In this document: piece after piece, positions 13,401 to 23,000 of the stretch
Layout of the letters: each line of letters begins with the position of its first letter
Position numbering within the stretch: position 1 is the first letter of the stretch
From: Aporrectodea caliginosa
Lineage: Eukaryota; Annelida; Clitellata; Crassiclitellata; Lumbricidae
Length of the DNA: 64,000 nucleotides
Reading direction: 5' to 3'
NCBI GenBank assembly: GCA_020284085.1
Contig: JACEVL010000775.1
Location: forward strand, 347,501 to 411,500
The notes under the pieces: generated by a model
Databases searched by the model: none
What the model saw: only the letters and a program-made list of their open reading frames with translations
What the model was told of the DNA's origin: nothing
Translations under genes and position numbers: made by a program

Positions 13401-15249
13401 GATTAGGCAAACTACGGATAGCGTGGGATAGCCTGTAACAGAGTCCGACACATTTTTAACTGAAAAAGCAACAGTACGTAAGTGCAGTGGCAGACTGTTC
13501 CAGGAGGACGAGAAGGCACGCTGTGCTCGAGTCTTAAGTGCGACAGCATGGCACCGCGTATCTCCATGGGCCACAGAGCGCAACGATCGCCGACCATGCT
13601 GACTCGAGACTGGAACACATAGCTCCCTGATGTAAGCCGGAGCAGTGCCAACAGTTGAGACAAACAGTTGTGAACCGACACATGTTTCCTTTCTAGTTCT
13701 ATCATTTTGTTCCATCATAGTGGGGAAGACTAGATAAGCCCATTGGGCTTCTTCTCCCCACGAATCGATTTTATTACCTAACCTGTTAGACAATAACCTC
13801 TTCAATTTTTGTTTCTTATTAATGGCGCTTACGAAATGTAAACTGTTATTATCTGTATTCACACGTGTACATTGTACTCACTGTTCATGGAATCGATTCG
13901 AATAAATTTTGATTTGATTTGATTTGATTTGATTTGATTTGATTTGATTTGACGTGTCAGCATGATGGTCTTAACAGCAGTGCGCTCAGCAACAGGAAGC
14001 CTATGCAGGGCGTTCTTAGTGTGCAGTTCGGCACAAAAAGGCAGTTCTAAATGAATTTGTGCAGCTGTAAAGCATTTTTGTGCAGCTAAAAATAGTTTAA
14101 AATGTTCAATGTGAATAATTTATCATGGCTTTTTTAAAAGAGAGAAAGGGTTGTGCAGTTCTAAAAATTCCTTTAATAAAGCCCTGAGCCAATGTACAGT
14201 AGTGTATCTCGTCAGTAATGCGAATACTTGGAATTGTTGTCTACGATTCGGACAGCCCAGTTAAGGACAAATTGGATCTGGCGAAACCGGAACTTTGGCA
14301 GACCAGCAAGGATAGAATTGCAATAGTCAAAGCGCGTTGTGATACATTTAAAATGCGTTAAAACATGGCTATATAATTATGTGCATTAAATTTTAATTGG
14401 TTTAATTTAACATTGGGTCATAGCAAGACTATTGCAATGCTCGCTACACTAGAGATAGTAGAGATATAGGGGCCTATAGGGCTAGCCTACAGTTACTAAC
14501 TGCAATGGAAAGACTGAAAGAGTATTCATAGTCCAGCGTATATAAAAGTAAGCTTATGCCCATTTTGTAATGCAAACAAGCTCCACGAAATACTATAGGA
14601 AACCTTGAAAATTCTTGAGGTGATCTTATTTTGTAATAAATGTTGTATAATTTTTGAAACTTTCTTATTTCAGTTGCCGACGATGAGCTCTAACCAGAAG
14701 AGAAACGGTGGTCAGACAGTGCTACCTATAACAGATTATGGTCAACCGCTGTATAACTTCACAAGCCATCCCACCAGAACAGCAGAAAACCAAAGGAATT
14801 TCGGTGGAAAGGTCATCCGACTGAATGAAACCAGAGATGGAAACATGTGGGATGAAATCTCAGACTACGAAGTTGATAAATCAGACTTGTATTCGAGGAA
14901 AGGCCCGACCTCAGCGAGATCTTTAGACTCAAACTACCTCATCCATAATTCTGCTACAATGGGCAGAGCCAGAGACGGATCCACTGGCATCGTGGACTTC
15001 TCTTCACCCTCTATGGGCAACAGCAAAAACCATCTGACCCACCTATCGACACCTGGACTCGTTTCCACGGTGGCTGTTCATAGTCCTGGTAGAGGACGCG
15101 GTGGATTACACGGCAGGGCGCCGTCGACTTACGTGGAAACAAGGGAAGCATTTGCAACTGGAACAATGCCAAGGATCCACAAGGACTACCAGAACGTCAC
15201 TAGAAAGATTGGCGTTGTAGCACCAAATGTGGTGTTGATAAGAAAGTGA
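2795..15249 (+). CDS. CABIT-domain protein (THEMIS/GAREM-like adaptor), 3' five exons
   Basis: Five exons join in frame: 2795-2918, 3730-3921, 8429-8557, 10278-11974 and 14674-15249. They use AG/GT borders and matching phases (1, 1, 1, 0) and encode about 905 visible residues. Exon 1 has VRDVRGRIFSLPLNL. Exons 2-3 have ELPTRVTF, SGKLGTLTLYKLYEETFLSV and DKNVMLLPLYVQIQV. These resemble the two half-repeats of the CABIT fold found in THEMIS and GAREM signalling adaptors. The remaining ~750 residues are polar, low-complexity and probably disordered, with basic patches (SKSKKKS) and tyrosines. DYQNV near the C terminus fits a pYxN site for Grb2 SH2, a partner of known CABIT adaptors. Two donors are possible after exon 3 (8557 or 8593, both phase 1). 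Exon 4 can also read through its donor to a stop at 12049, giving an alternative C terminus. The start codon is not in view. The family call is inferred from motif resemblance only. Confidence 0.6.
3090..3302 (+). repeat. tRNA-derived SINE, old copy
   Basis: A tRNA-like head has a B-box (GGTTCGAGCC, ~3137-3146). A core containing GAGCAAGTCCTTCACTCACA (~3176-3195) follows, and the 3' end is an ATTGT-rich tail (~3275-3300). The core matches that of the SINEs at 15.45 kb and 63.3 kb, but the 3' part differs. It lies in the intron between exons 1 and 2 of the CABIT gene. Confidence 0.65.
4140..4215 (-). repeat. tRNA-like SINE relic
   Basis: On the - strand, TGGTCGAGTGACTAAGGC (A-box-like) is followed about 30 bp later by GTTTCGAATCCCGGG (B-box-like). 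The spacing and sequence recall a class II (Ser/Leu) tRNA. It lacks a convincing acceptor stem, so I read it as a SINE head or tRNA relic rather than a functional tRNA. Confidence 0.45.
4580..5100 (+). mobile_element. LINE 3' end fragment (CR1/L2-like)
   Basis: Around 4620-4760 the + strand reads YGTQVWNKIP and LLTFKKRLRTVL, the usual C-terminal end of a CR1/L2-type reverse-transcriptase ORF, with stops. A stem-loop (GGGAT...ATCCC, ~4980-4999) lies in the 3' UTR. The element ends with AATAAAAG followed by a GATTT repeat tail at 5081-5098. It is 5'-truncated and dead, and lies in the CABIT gene intron between exons 2 and 3. Confidence 0.7.
5455..6745 (+). mobile_element. LINE 3' relic split by a palindromic element
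   Basis: Before the insertion the + strand reads AKSRAFAFNGPSLWNQL (5490-5540), and after it NQLP (6611 onward). This is the common FNGPSLWNxLP stretch of LINE ORF2 C termini. The break is exactly at the palindromic element 5542-6609, so the LINE was there first. It is a degraded fragment in the CABIT gene intron. Confidence 0.6.
5542..6609. mobile_element. 1,068-bp palindromic (foldback) transposon, 9-bp target duplication
   Basis: The element begins TAGGGGTGTCCAGAAAAATG and ends with its complement. The two arms, each about 520 bp, remain near-identical to a centre near 6080, where they meet with only a short loop. It is flanked by AACCAACTC at 5533-5541 and at 6610-6618, an exact 9-bp duplication. 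No transposase frame is present. Very long inverted repeats with a 9-bp duplication fit a non-autonomous Mutator-like or foldback element. The superfamily is inferred. Confidence 0.85.
6805..7105. repeat. Two-copy tandem duplication, period 165 bp
   Basis: GTGCCGGGCCTGCCGGCCTG starts at 6805 and again at 6970. The following sequence through the TTAGCTAGCT motif and CAGCCGGG...CTGTTTACA is repeated with few changes. It is GC-richer than its surroundings. No function is apparent. Confidence 0.85.
7406..7444. repeat. (TA)n microsatellite
   Basis: Uninterrupted alternating TA tract of about 39 bp in the CABIT gene intron. Confidence 0.95.
8150..8290 (+). repeat. 3' ends of two short retroelements with stem-loops
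   Basis: AGCGCCTCT (8178-8186) pairs perfectly with AGAGGCGCT (8204-8212). TTTATA and an ACAAT-rich tail (8228-8250) follow. A second 3' end of the same design (AGCGC...GGCGCT, then ATATCAAATG) follows at ~8253-8290. The stem-loop resembles the 3' end shared by the SINEs at 15.6 kb and 63.46 kb and the LINE at 56.9 kb. Confidence 0.5.
8632..8908 (-). repeat. 5'-truncated SINE with (CATA)n tail
   Basis: On the - strand the 3' half of the SINE at 15.45-15.71 kb is present: TTTCACGCC...CAGTGTCCGCGCTG, then AGTAGAAATCTTGAAGGGGC. An ACAT repeat of about 180 bp follows, seen as ATGT on the + strand at 8632-8818. The tRNA-like head is missing. It lies about 40 bp after the third CABIT exon. The apparent MYVCMYVC reading frames here are microsatellite artefacts. 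Confidence 0.8.
9935..10195 (+). repeat. SINE, second family (tRNA head with GTGTAGCGGTTAGCATGCT)
   Basis: The head TAGTGTAGCGGTTAGCATGC and a B-box-like GGGGTTAAAATCTGA resemble a tRNA. The body ends with GGGCTAGCGTAAGGGACTG. A second copy of the whole unit is at 29632-30510. It ends about 80 bp before the large CABIT exon at 10278. Confidence 0.75.
12112..12206. repeat. (TG)n / TCTG microsatellite
   Basis: GT-rich tract with regularly spaced C interruptions, just downstream of the alternative stop of the large CABIT exon. Confidence 0.95.
12390..12976. repeat. 28-bp minisatellite, about 19 units, with a duplicated border sequence
   Basis: The unit reads CACGGTTTCTATAGCGACCG then TATGGCCT, repeated with a G/A variant (GACCGTATG or GACCATATG). 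The array is in two blocks. Each block ends with the same non-repeat sequence starting GACCTGAACCTTGCTTATTT (~12749 and ~12940), so a block plus border was copied as one unit. It lies in the last CABIT intron. Confidence 0.95.
13080..13262 (-). mobile_element. LINE 3' UTR relic with stem-loop
   Basis: On the - strand GCGGGACCTTGGTCCCTTCT forms a short hairpin (GGGACC/GGTCCC). Downstream come GTACTGGGAACAATAAACGA and an ATGGA repeat tail (13082-13100). The arrangement matches the LINE 3' ends at 4.97, 13.72 and 54.36 kb. Confidence 0.55.
13690..13962 (+). mobile_element. LINE 3' end (same group as 52.3-54.5 kb) with GATTT tail
   Basis: A 3' UTR fragment with a two-level stem-loop at 13720-13761 is followed by AATAAATTTT and (GATTT)n at 13908-13951. 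The ACTAGATAAGC...GCTTCTTCTCCCCA block is shared with 54371-54403. It is severely 5'-truncated and inserted in the - strand LINE fragment. Confidence 0.75.
14006..14186. mobile_element. Short hAT-like element (181 bp)
   Basis: Starts CAGGGCGTTC and ends AAAGCCCTG. It is flanked by AGCCTATG (13998-14005) and AGCCAATG (14187-14194), an 8-bp duplication with one mismatch. It interrupts the - strand LINE between the LPVAERT and FRFRQIQ pieces. There is no coding capacity. Confidence 0.7.
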
Positions 15250-15274
15250 AACTGGCGAAAAAGCCGTATAATGT

Positions 15275-15679
15275 CACTTTGGGCAAACTACCTAATCAGA
15301 ATGCACACAGCGCCCGTATAAGAACCATGCTCCCATACTGGACCATTATTACGCCAGTTAGGCCAAAACACCTGCATGCCCAAATAGCGCCATACTAGAC
15401 CATTATTGGGCAAACTACTTTTATCAGGATGCCCACATAGCGCCCATATTGTGGGGCCCGGTTGTGTAGGGGTATGTTCGGTGCCTTGCAGCCGGAGGGT
15501 TGCGGGTTCGAATCCACCTCAAGCCGCCGAGTAGGGACCCTGGGCAAGTCCTTCACTCGCAATTGCTCATGCGCTTCGGCGTGAAACTCAGATTCAGTGT
15601 CCGTGCTGTAGTCGGGAGCGCCTCCGAGTAGAAATCTTGAAGGGGCGCTATAACAAGTGCTTATACATACATACATACA

Positions 15680-15710
<31 letters not shown>

Positions 15711-15780
15711 TAGACCCGTATCCGCATATTGGATCATTATTTTGGGCCCATGTGGGTCCCATCAAATATTCATGGGCAGA
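15275..15780. repeat. ~127-bp tandem repeat, interrupted by a SINE
   Basis: GGGCAAACTAC occurs at 15281 and 15408, with shared flanks TACTGGACCATTATTACGCC and TACTAGACCATTATTGGGC. A third partial unit (ATTGGATCATTATTTTGGGC) continues after the SINE at 15448-15712. It begins just after the CABIT stop codon, so it may be in the 3' UTR. Confidence 0.7.
15448..15712 (+). repeat. Full-length tRNA-derived SINE with (ACAT)n tail
   Basis: The head (GGGGCCCGGTTGTGTAGGGG, B-box GGGTTCGAATCC at ~15505) is followed by the core GGGCAAGTCCTTCACTCGCA (~15542-15561). The 3' segment, with AGCGCC...GGGGCGCT, precedes a CATA repeat at 15663-15708. CATATT borders both sides and may be the target duplication. 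It is the reference copy for those at 8.6 and 63.3 kb. Confidence 0.85.
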
Positions 15781-16307
15781 GTAGCCTATGTGTATATTGG
15801 TGAAGTTGGGTCCGACTTTTTCAGAGAAAACATTTTACCTTACAGACATTTGGAAGCACACAGCTCATTACAAGAATACCTGAAGTTAGTTACACAATGT
15901 TCACAATCTTCGCAGAAACAAACTTATAGCAATACCAGTCTTTCATGGATCCCAATAGCAACGTGATCATAGACCTATGCAGGACAAGAATCCCACATTA
16001 CAATAGCCTATAGGAATGTGTTTATGGGCTTATGCCATACATATGACTTTGTGGTTGGGGTACAAAGTTCGATTTCGGTAATAGCGTATATTTGTAATAG
16101 GCCTACAAGCGGAATTATGGGTTGATCTTCTGAATGGATTTATATACATGTAACCAACCGTTCGAAATGATTTTTAGGACATTCGGAATTTTCATAATAA
16201 TGAAGCCACTCGATTGGTTCTTCTGTAGCCTCTTCCGCCCAGAGCCGTTATATGTGCACCAGTTTGGTAAATGCTACTTCTGAGACAAATCCCATGTTGC
16301 TCCAGAT

Positions 16308-16530
16308 TCTGCCGTCTTTTCCTCACTCTTCCCTCCAACGCACATCTTCCTCTTTCGATCCCTCCTTCCATCTCTCACTCACTTCTTTTCTTATACCTCC
16401 CTCCCTCCCTCCCTTACTCACTCAGCTCTCCCTCCCTCTCGCGGCTCACTCTCTTCCTGCCTCTCACCCTCCTTTCTTCTTCTCCCGCCTACATTCCTTT
16501 TCTCCCTCTCCCTGCCTCCCAAGCGCCTTC
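16308..16530. repeat. Polypyrimidine tract, ~220 bp
   Basis: The + strand is almost pure C/T, with CCCT and CTTCC repeats, including (CCTC)n at ~16397-16413. Long mirror-like pyrimidine runs of this kind can form triplex DNA. The open frames here are compositional artefacts. Confidence 0.8.
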
Positions 16531-18150
16531 CAGGTGCTTTTATTTTCTTATGATTCGCGAGATGGCGTCGGCGTCTTAGCCTGACGATTGTATTAGAAAA
16601 TTTTCGACTGAACCACAGCTGTATTTCAGACATCGTTATATAGCGCTACAACATTCGCGAGAAGGGAACAGCATATGTCAGCTGAGAGCAGTGATTCCAA
16701 GCTATGAGCAGCGATTACCTAAGATCTTTGAATAATGAGACATACGTGCCAGACTGCCAGACGTCAATCTTCGAATCAGAGGCTTTGACATCACAGAAGC
16801 TGGTTTCAAATGTATAATTCCAGTAAATGCATAAACCAATAGACTGGTCAATGGAGTACTTAAAGTAAATCATCATAAATCAACCGTAGCGTATTTGTTG
16901 TAAAGCAGTAAATAACCCAGAGACGAGATGAAAATAGAGAACATGGATCCGCTTCCAAAAGGGAGCCAAGCGGAATATAGTCAAGAGATAACTTGGGCTG
17001 CACGCATGAAGGACACGAGGTGATTGCGTGGATAAAGATGGTGGGCATTTTGATAGAAGGGTTTCTCAGACTGAGCTTTGAAACAGTGACAGATGACCCA
17101 GAAGAGGACGACACTGAGCTGCATAGATTGAACACACAACCAAGAGTAAACTTTATTGGCAGATTTCAACAAGTGACAGTGTCACCAAGTGATTCTCAAA
17201 ACTGCCTTCATTGCATGTAAATATTGAGGAGCACCAAGCAAATGTATGATTAATGTACTGGTAAATGTAAGATCAAAGTGTATTGACTGGATACTTATTT
17301 TCGTTAATGTGTAGACATTTTACAGCTCAAAGCAAAACTAAATACCAAAACAAAAGTTGTTAAGTATAGCGATGCAGTTGATTTGCAATCCAATCCAACT
17401 GAAATCTCGCAAAATTTCTTACTATGAAGTCAAACACTCCTAAAAGTGATGTTAAACACTCGCAAATGTATTATAAAATAATGTACAAATTCACATGGAT
17501 TTAATAACAAGATTCACACAATTTTCTCAAGGAATACATAATTCATTTACTCTATAAAGGAATTATACAGCACAAAGACTACAAATTGTTGTTTATATTA
17601 CCTAGTACACTGGGCAACAAAATAGACATACTGATTTCACAATTGTTTTTCTCAGCATTCTACTATACTAACTGTGACACTGCATTTTAAAATAGGAATT
17701 TCTATTCACAGAAAAGTCCAATCAGTTGTTATGCACAAATCATTAGTCAAAGCAGTGGAACCATATCAGAACTGTACAAAGGTGCCTAGTCAGAAAAAGT
17801 TTAAATGCGCATAATAAAAGCATATCATGATCTCACGTTAAGCTTCTCACTTGCAACTGCAAACTGTCCTATAACAGAGTTTTTATAGAGGTTGTTCTCC
17901 CTTGAGAAATCAACCAAAGATGTTCAAAAAGCATTCAATATGGTAAGCATCTAATGTCGGCATTGTACATGAGACTGAAACGTTCAACAATTTGCAAAGA
18001 ATGATCCCTATTGCAGAGTACGGCAATATGTACATTTTTCAGGAAGATGCTCCTATTCAGCACACTTTCTTGTAAAAGAATTTCCTGGTTCTTATTGAAC
18101 TACGGGAGTCCTGAAGCTGGCAAGGAGCACCTTCAAGATGTTGTCACAGA

Positions 18151-18329
18151 CATGGGCGTAGCCAGGAAAAAATTTCGGAGGGGGTTTTAAGATTTCTGGG
18201 GGGTTCCATTGGAGATGGTCGCAAAAATTAAGGTTTTTTGGGTATTTCCCATGTAAAAGCATATAAAACTTTTTGGGAAACTTATTTGGGGGGTTTGAAC
18301 CCGTAAAACCACCCCTAAATACGCCCATG
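18151..18329. mobile_element. Short TIR element, hAT-like (179 bp)
   Basis: Starts CATGGGCGTAGCCAGG and ends AATACGCCCATG. The interior is G-rich and ends with TTGAACCCGTAAAACCACCC. The flanks GTCACAGA and CTCACACA match at 6 of 8 positions, so the duplication is eroded. Confidence 0.55.
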
Positions 18330-20013
18330 CTCACACAGAGATGTGTACAAATCCATTAACCTATTCACTAACCTAGTCACACTGTCTCTATTTTAAAACA
18401 TGCATTTTCTTAATATATTATCAAGTCACCATAGATGTATATCACAATTTACATTTACACATGGATCCTGATTTTAATGACATCTTATGGTAACACAGGC
18501 CGTTGACAGAAATTATTTTGGCTTAATAAAGCTCTACATATATTTACATATGTTAGATAACTGCTGCATGTGAGGCAATTTACCAACTCCATCAACACTA
18601 CAAGAATATTACTGCTTTTAAATGACTGCATGCCAAACAGACAGCAAGCAATCAGTCGCAAGCAACAAAATCTGGTGATACGATATTTGTATCTTAAGAC
18701 CCCTGATCTTCTATGTAATTCATAAGCATTAATTAGCATAAGCTTCTTTATATATCTCAAGTCAGAAATTAGTTTCAGACGAAATGAGAAAAACAAATAC
18801 AACCCTGGCCAATTGTTAGTTTCTTGCATAACAATCCAACTAAAGAAACACCTCTGTGCCAATGACCAAGATGCTTTTAATTTTCTTAGAAAGGTGGTTT
18901 CAATTTTCTCAGAAAGGTGCTATATAAATGTTCAGGTACAAATAAACATTGTGGTCCACTGGAGAACCTTCAACCAGTTTTCGTTGTGATAAACTAAATG
19001 AATTTTTGCTTGTCATGGAGTATGTTGCACAGTATCACATTGTCTTCTTAAGGGGTTACAAAGTTGAACATACAGCATTTATTTCATCATCCAATGTGAC
19101 AAACACAACCACAAAACTAATTTTGTGTAAATCAAACTAAAAAGTAAAATAATGACTTGAATTGCAATGACTTTCCATGGCTCTAAAACAAAATCCATAG
19201 CTTCTGTTGCAAGGTAAGAAGACCAGTTCGTTGACCTAACCTAACTCCAAGAATTAGCCAGGGTATGAAGTGCTTGTGACTTCATTTTCTGAATCTCGGT
19301 GTGTGAAGGCGGATGGCCAGCCCTCCACTCCCTCCTAAGCATATCTTACTACTGACAGTGTATGATTAGTGTACTTATTTGACAGCTGACAACATCATCC
19401 ACTTGGAAGCACAAATTCAGCAAACATCTTTATGACACCTCTTTCTGCAGTGGCTAGGAAACACTCTCCACTTCACTGTTGTACATCCCTTTGGATATTA
19501 TCATCCAATAACTACAATTAGATTTGAAGCATCTGTCACATTAATTCTCACAGCTAAGACCAGAAGTTTCTTAGGACATCTGAAGAATAAAACTTTAGTC
19601 GATCCATTGAGGTACGTGACTTTTCAGGCACATTGGCAACCATGTTTCAAGTGGTCTTCAGATGTACAAATGCTTGTAAAGAGAGCAAACTACCCAGGTT
19701 TTTAAGAACACCTATTATGCCAGTATTTCCCAGTGTTCCCATCTACTGAGGACAGATGTAACTTCTTGGCAAACAATGACTACCAGTTACACACCTTCTC
19801 GTTTTGCAGTAAACATACAGCTCCTGGTAAAACAATACTCGAGTATACAAACATAATGAGAATGTATATCAATAGTAATTTCTATATGGCTTGCTCATGA
19901 TAAGTAAACTTCTTCAACTGAATACCCCGAAAACACTTTCACCACACGCAGAAGTAGTATGTAGGCCTACACATGGCTTAAGCAAAATGGATTTTCATAG
20001 TACTGATTGAACT

Positions 20014-23000
20014 TCATACAGGCAGCTTACAACTGTTACTTAGAATTCTCAAAGACCGATGCCGAATAAATCGAAGATAAACTAAGATAATTATTAATAT
20101 GCAAAGGAAATAGAAGAGGACACACATACTGATGTCAAGTGTTCCTAAGCCAGACAATGAAACAACATGCAAAGGATCTCTGATGTTAACCACAGAATTT
20201 TTACTAAGACTTATATCTTTGAGAGCGACCAAGTCTTCTCTTTTGTGTTTTTGACGATAGAAGTCTTCAAGATCTTCATTTATGTCGTCGTTCTTCTCAT
20301 CGTCAATCTTTAGACGAGCGGAGTCTGGAATTAAATTCCCTTTCGTATACACATTTTGTAGGAATGCAAGCACTTCATTTTCGTCAAAGTCATCTTTCGT
20401 ATCACCAGATAAAATATGACACGAAGGACACTGCTCTGAAGTTGGAAACTGCAACTTTGGATGTTTCGGATCCTCTGTTATATCACCAGATAGGAAATGA
20501 TTTGCACGATTGTGAGATCGCCACAGAAAGAGCACGCCACTCTTCGTATCCTTTACCTTTGTCTCAATGTGAACAGCACCTTTCATAAAGTTCTGGCTAC
20601 ATTCTCGGCAGCCGAAGAAGAATTTGACGTAGCCACGTACTGCAAGAAGCACTTCTTTTACGCTCGACTCATCTGCATCACCTACCATAACACATCCATT
20701 TCTTAATTATGCGATTGATCACGACTTCAATCCAACAGCCAGTCAAATTAGAACAAGACTCAAACAAAACAGAGCTTACCAAGACTCAATCAATGCAGAA
20801 CTTACCAAGACTCAATCAATGCAGAACTTACCAAGAGTTGATCAATGCAGACCTTATGAAGACTTGATCAATATAGAACTTAGCAAGACCAAAACCATGC
20901 ACGCAAGTAGTTGGTTATGTACATATTTACCAGTATTTTGACATTTGCATAAGGATATGCCTAGAAAGGCTTCTTTCAAGATATTGGTCATTAGTATGAC
21001 AAAGACTGAACAACGAGAGAAGGAAGGTATCTCCTAGAAGTTTCTTGCAGACCTGTGGAAACCAGCCACCACAATGGTCACCATATTTACCAGTTTTCTG
21101 CACAGCGTGGTCATAAGCTGCAACTGTAAGAGTGTGGAATGTTGTCCAGAGACTGCATGGATAACCACGAAATCGGGATTCACTTCCTCGACACCCTGTC
21201 CATGTGGCTGATTCTGGCAAAACTTCACCTGGACCCTAACAACAAAACATTCATCAAAGTAAGTTAACCTACACAACAATTTGCCCTTATGGCCATATGA
21301 AATTAATGTAGTACACTACATATTTTTCTTCGGTTTTTAAAGATTCTCAGATATTAAGTAAGTAAGTAAGTACATTCTTTAATATAACCAGCTGCCAAAC
21401 TGGTGAACAAGCATGAGCAATATAAATTCACATAAACATCAAAATCTGACCAATGAGATTGTGAGACAAATCTAATTAGTTTGAGAACAACATTCTGACT
21501 ATTGCTGGTTCAGATCATCAAAGAAACCAACTGTCATGTTAAAAATTGAGTAAAAAAAGCATACCAAGCGCTAAGCTAACAATGCCTGGATGTAAAGAAA
21601 TGGACAATGCCTGGATATAAAGAAATGGACACTTAAAATGTTCCTTCTTCTGTAGGAAATTGTAAAATGCACCTGCATCAGTCACTGGATGGCATTAATT
21701 TAAGCTTGAGATGCTAGTCTCAAGTCCTTTCACCTAAAATGGTAATGCCATGACTTTGCTCTCTGCCCAAAACAGAACCACATGCAAAGTTCGACCACTT
21801 CTACCTAACATGAATGACCATTTGAGTTTTGCATACTACCCAGACTGTGAAGTGAGTGTTGAAAAAACAAACAATGCATTCAAAAACAACAGCATACATA
21901 CCAAACCTGCAATGATAAAGAGTTGCATAAACTTTATGGTTTTATATGCAACCTAATTGCACCGAAGAAACACTATAATAACAACATTTATTTATTCATA
22001 TTATATGTATTAGCAACAGGTATTTATTACAATACTGGCAATCGCCAGAACAAGGGTTAAAAATATCAGGCATGCAACGAGTTAAAATAATGGTCAAAAT
22101 CAAGCGCCAATTTCAAGTTTAAGTGAAGAGAACTAACTTCATTCATTCAAGCAGTATAATATTGTAAGAGGAAGTCAGGGTCACCTGTAATCGATTGATG
22201 GTTTCCAGCCACAGGGCTCCTTTAACTGGTCCTCGCTTGTTCTGCAGCCAATCATTAAGCTTATTCAGGAACAAAGAGATCGGTTTCTGAACCGGAAGAT
22301 ACTGAAAACAAAAGTCTTTTGTAAAGTACATGCCTACAGTCACTTAAAAACTATAACTAATCATACAGAGTGTCTGGATATAAAAACTAACTTACATTCG
22401 ATAACTATGATTAATGTGGAGAGCATAATAATCAGTTTGTCTGGATTTAAAAAATAACTGAAACTGGGACAAACCAGGATAATCCAAGAGAACCTAATAA
22501 GTGAAGCAAAGCAACTTATATCTGAAGCAACTTGACTTATCTGAAGCATAATTACAACTGTACCATGACGACGTACAATCACAGATGTGTTAAATAAGTT
22601 CTGTAGATACCTTTGACAATACTCTGATGTAGTCTTTCAAAGCCAGTAATGCCTCGTCTGCTATGGTGTTAAAAAGAGCAACTTCATGTCGAAGAGAATA
22701 ATGAAGGCTTGACTCCAGGTCTTGCTCATGCACTTTCAAATAGTTGCTTCAAACAGAAAAAAAGGAAAGACAAACAAAAACAGATAAGATTTTTACTTAT
22801 AACACACTGTGTGGTTTTCTACCTAAGGGATTAACTCAGACTTCTACATAGCAAATAACTAATAAACTTATCAACCTGTACTTGTGAATTCCTCAGACCA
22901 ATATATTTAAGCACGAAATGGCGCTAATGAATCAACACAATGGTAGACGTCAATGAAACCACCACACGCACACACACAGCGTCCTTCAAAGTTTCTCAGC

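Larger units (their letters stand above)
13340..14350 (-). mobile_element. L2-like LINE fragment, broken by two later insertions
   Basis: In - strand order the pieces read TSRLDYCN and AGLPKFRFRQIQ (~14345-14195), ALHRLPVAERTAVKTI (~14003-13960), then APAYIRELCVPVS and WNSLPLHLRTV (~13650-13470). They follow the C-terminal order of the LINE at 56.9-58.4 kb. The gaps are filled by an hAT-like element (14006-14186) and the 3' end of a + strand LINE (13690-13960). Stops and frameshifts make it dead. It lies in the last CABIT intron. Confidence 0.7.
15781..20013. other. Intergenic; pyrimidine tract, one short TIR element, no gene recognised
   Basis: This interval lies between the convergent ends of the CABIT and QSOX genes. 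I recognise no exon. Part of it (up to 20013) is likely QSOX 3' UTR. A possible poly(A) signal for QSOX is AATAAA on the - strand at 19083-19078, which would give a 3' UTR of about 0.9 kb. This is unproven. Confidence 0.4.

Noticed and set aside
16252..16633. Ser/Pro/Leu-rich and Arg/Glu-rich frames of 70-110 codons
   Set aside because: They mirror the polypyrimidine tract composition in each frame.
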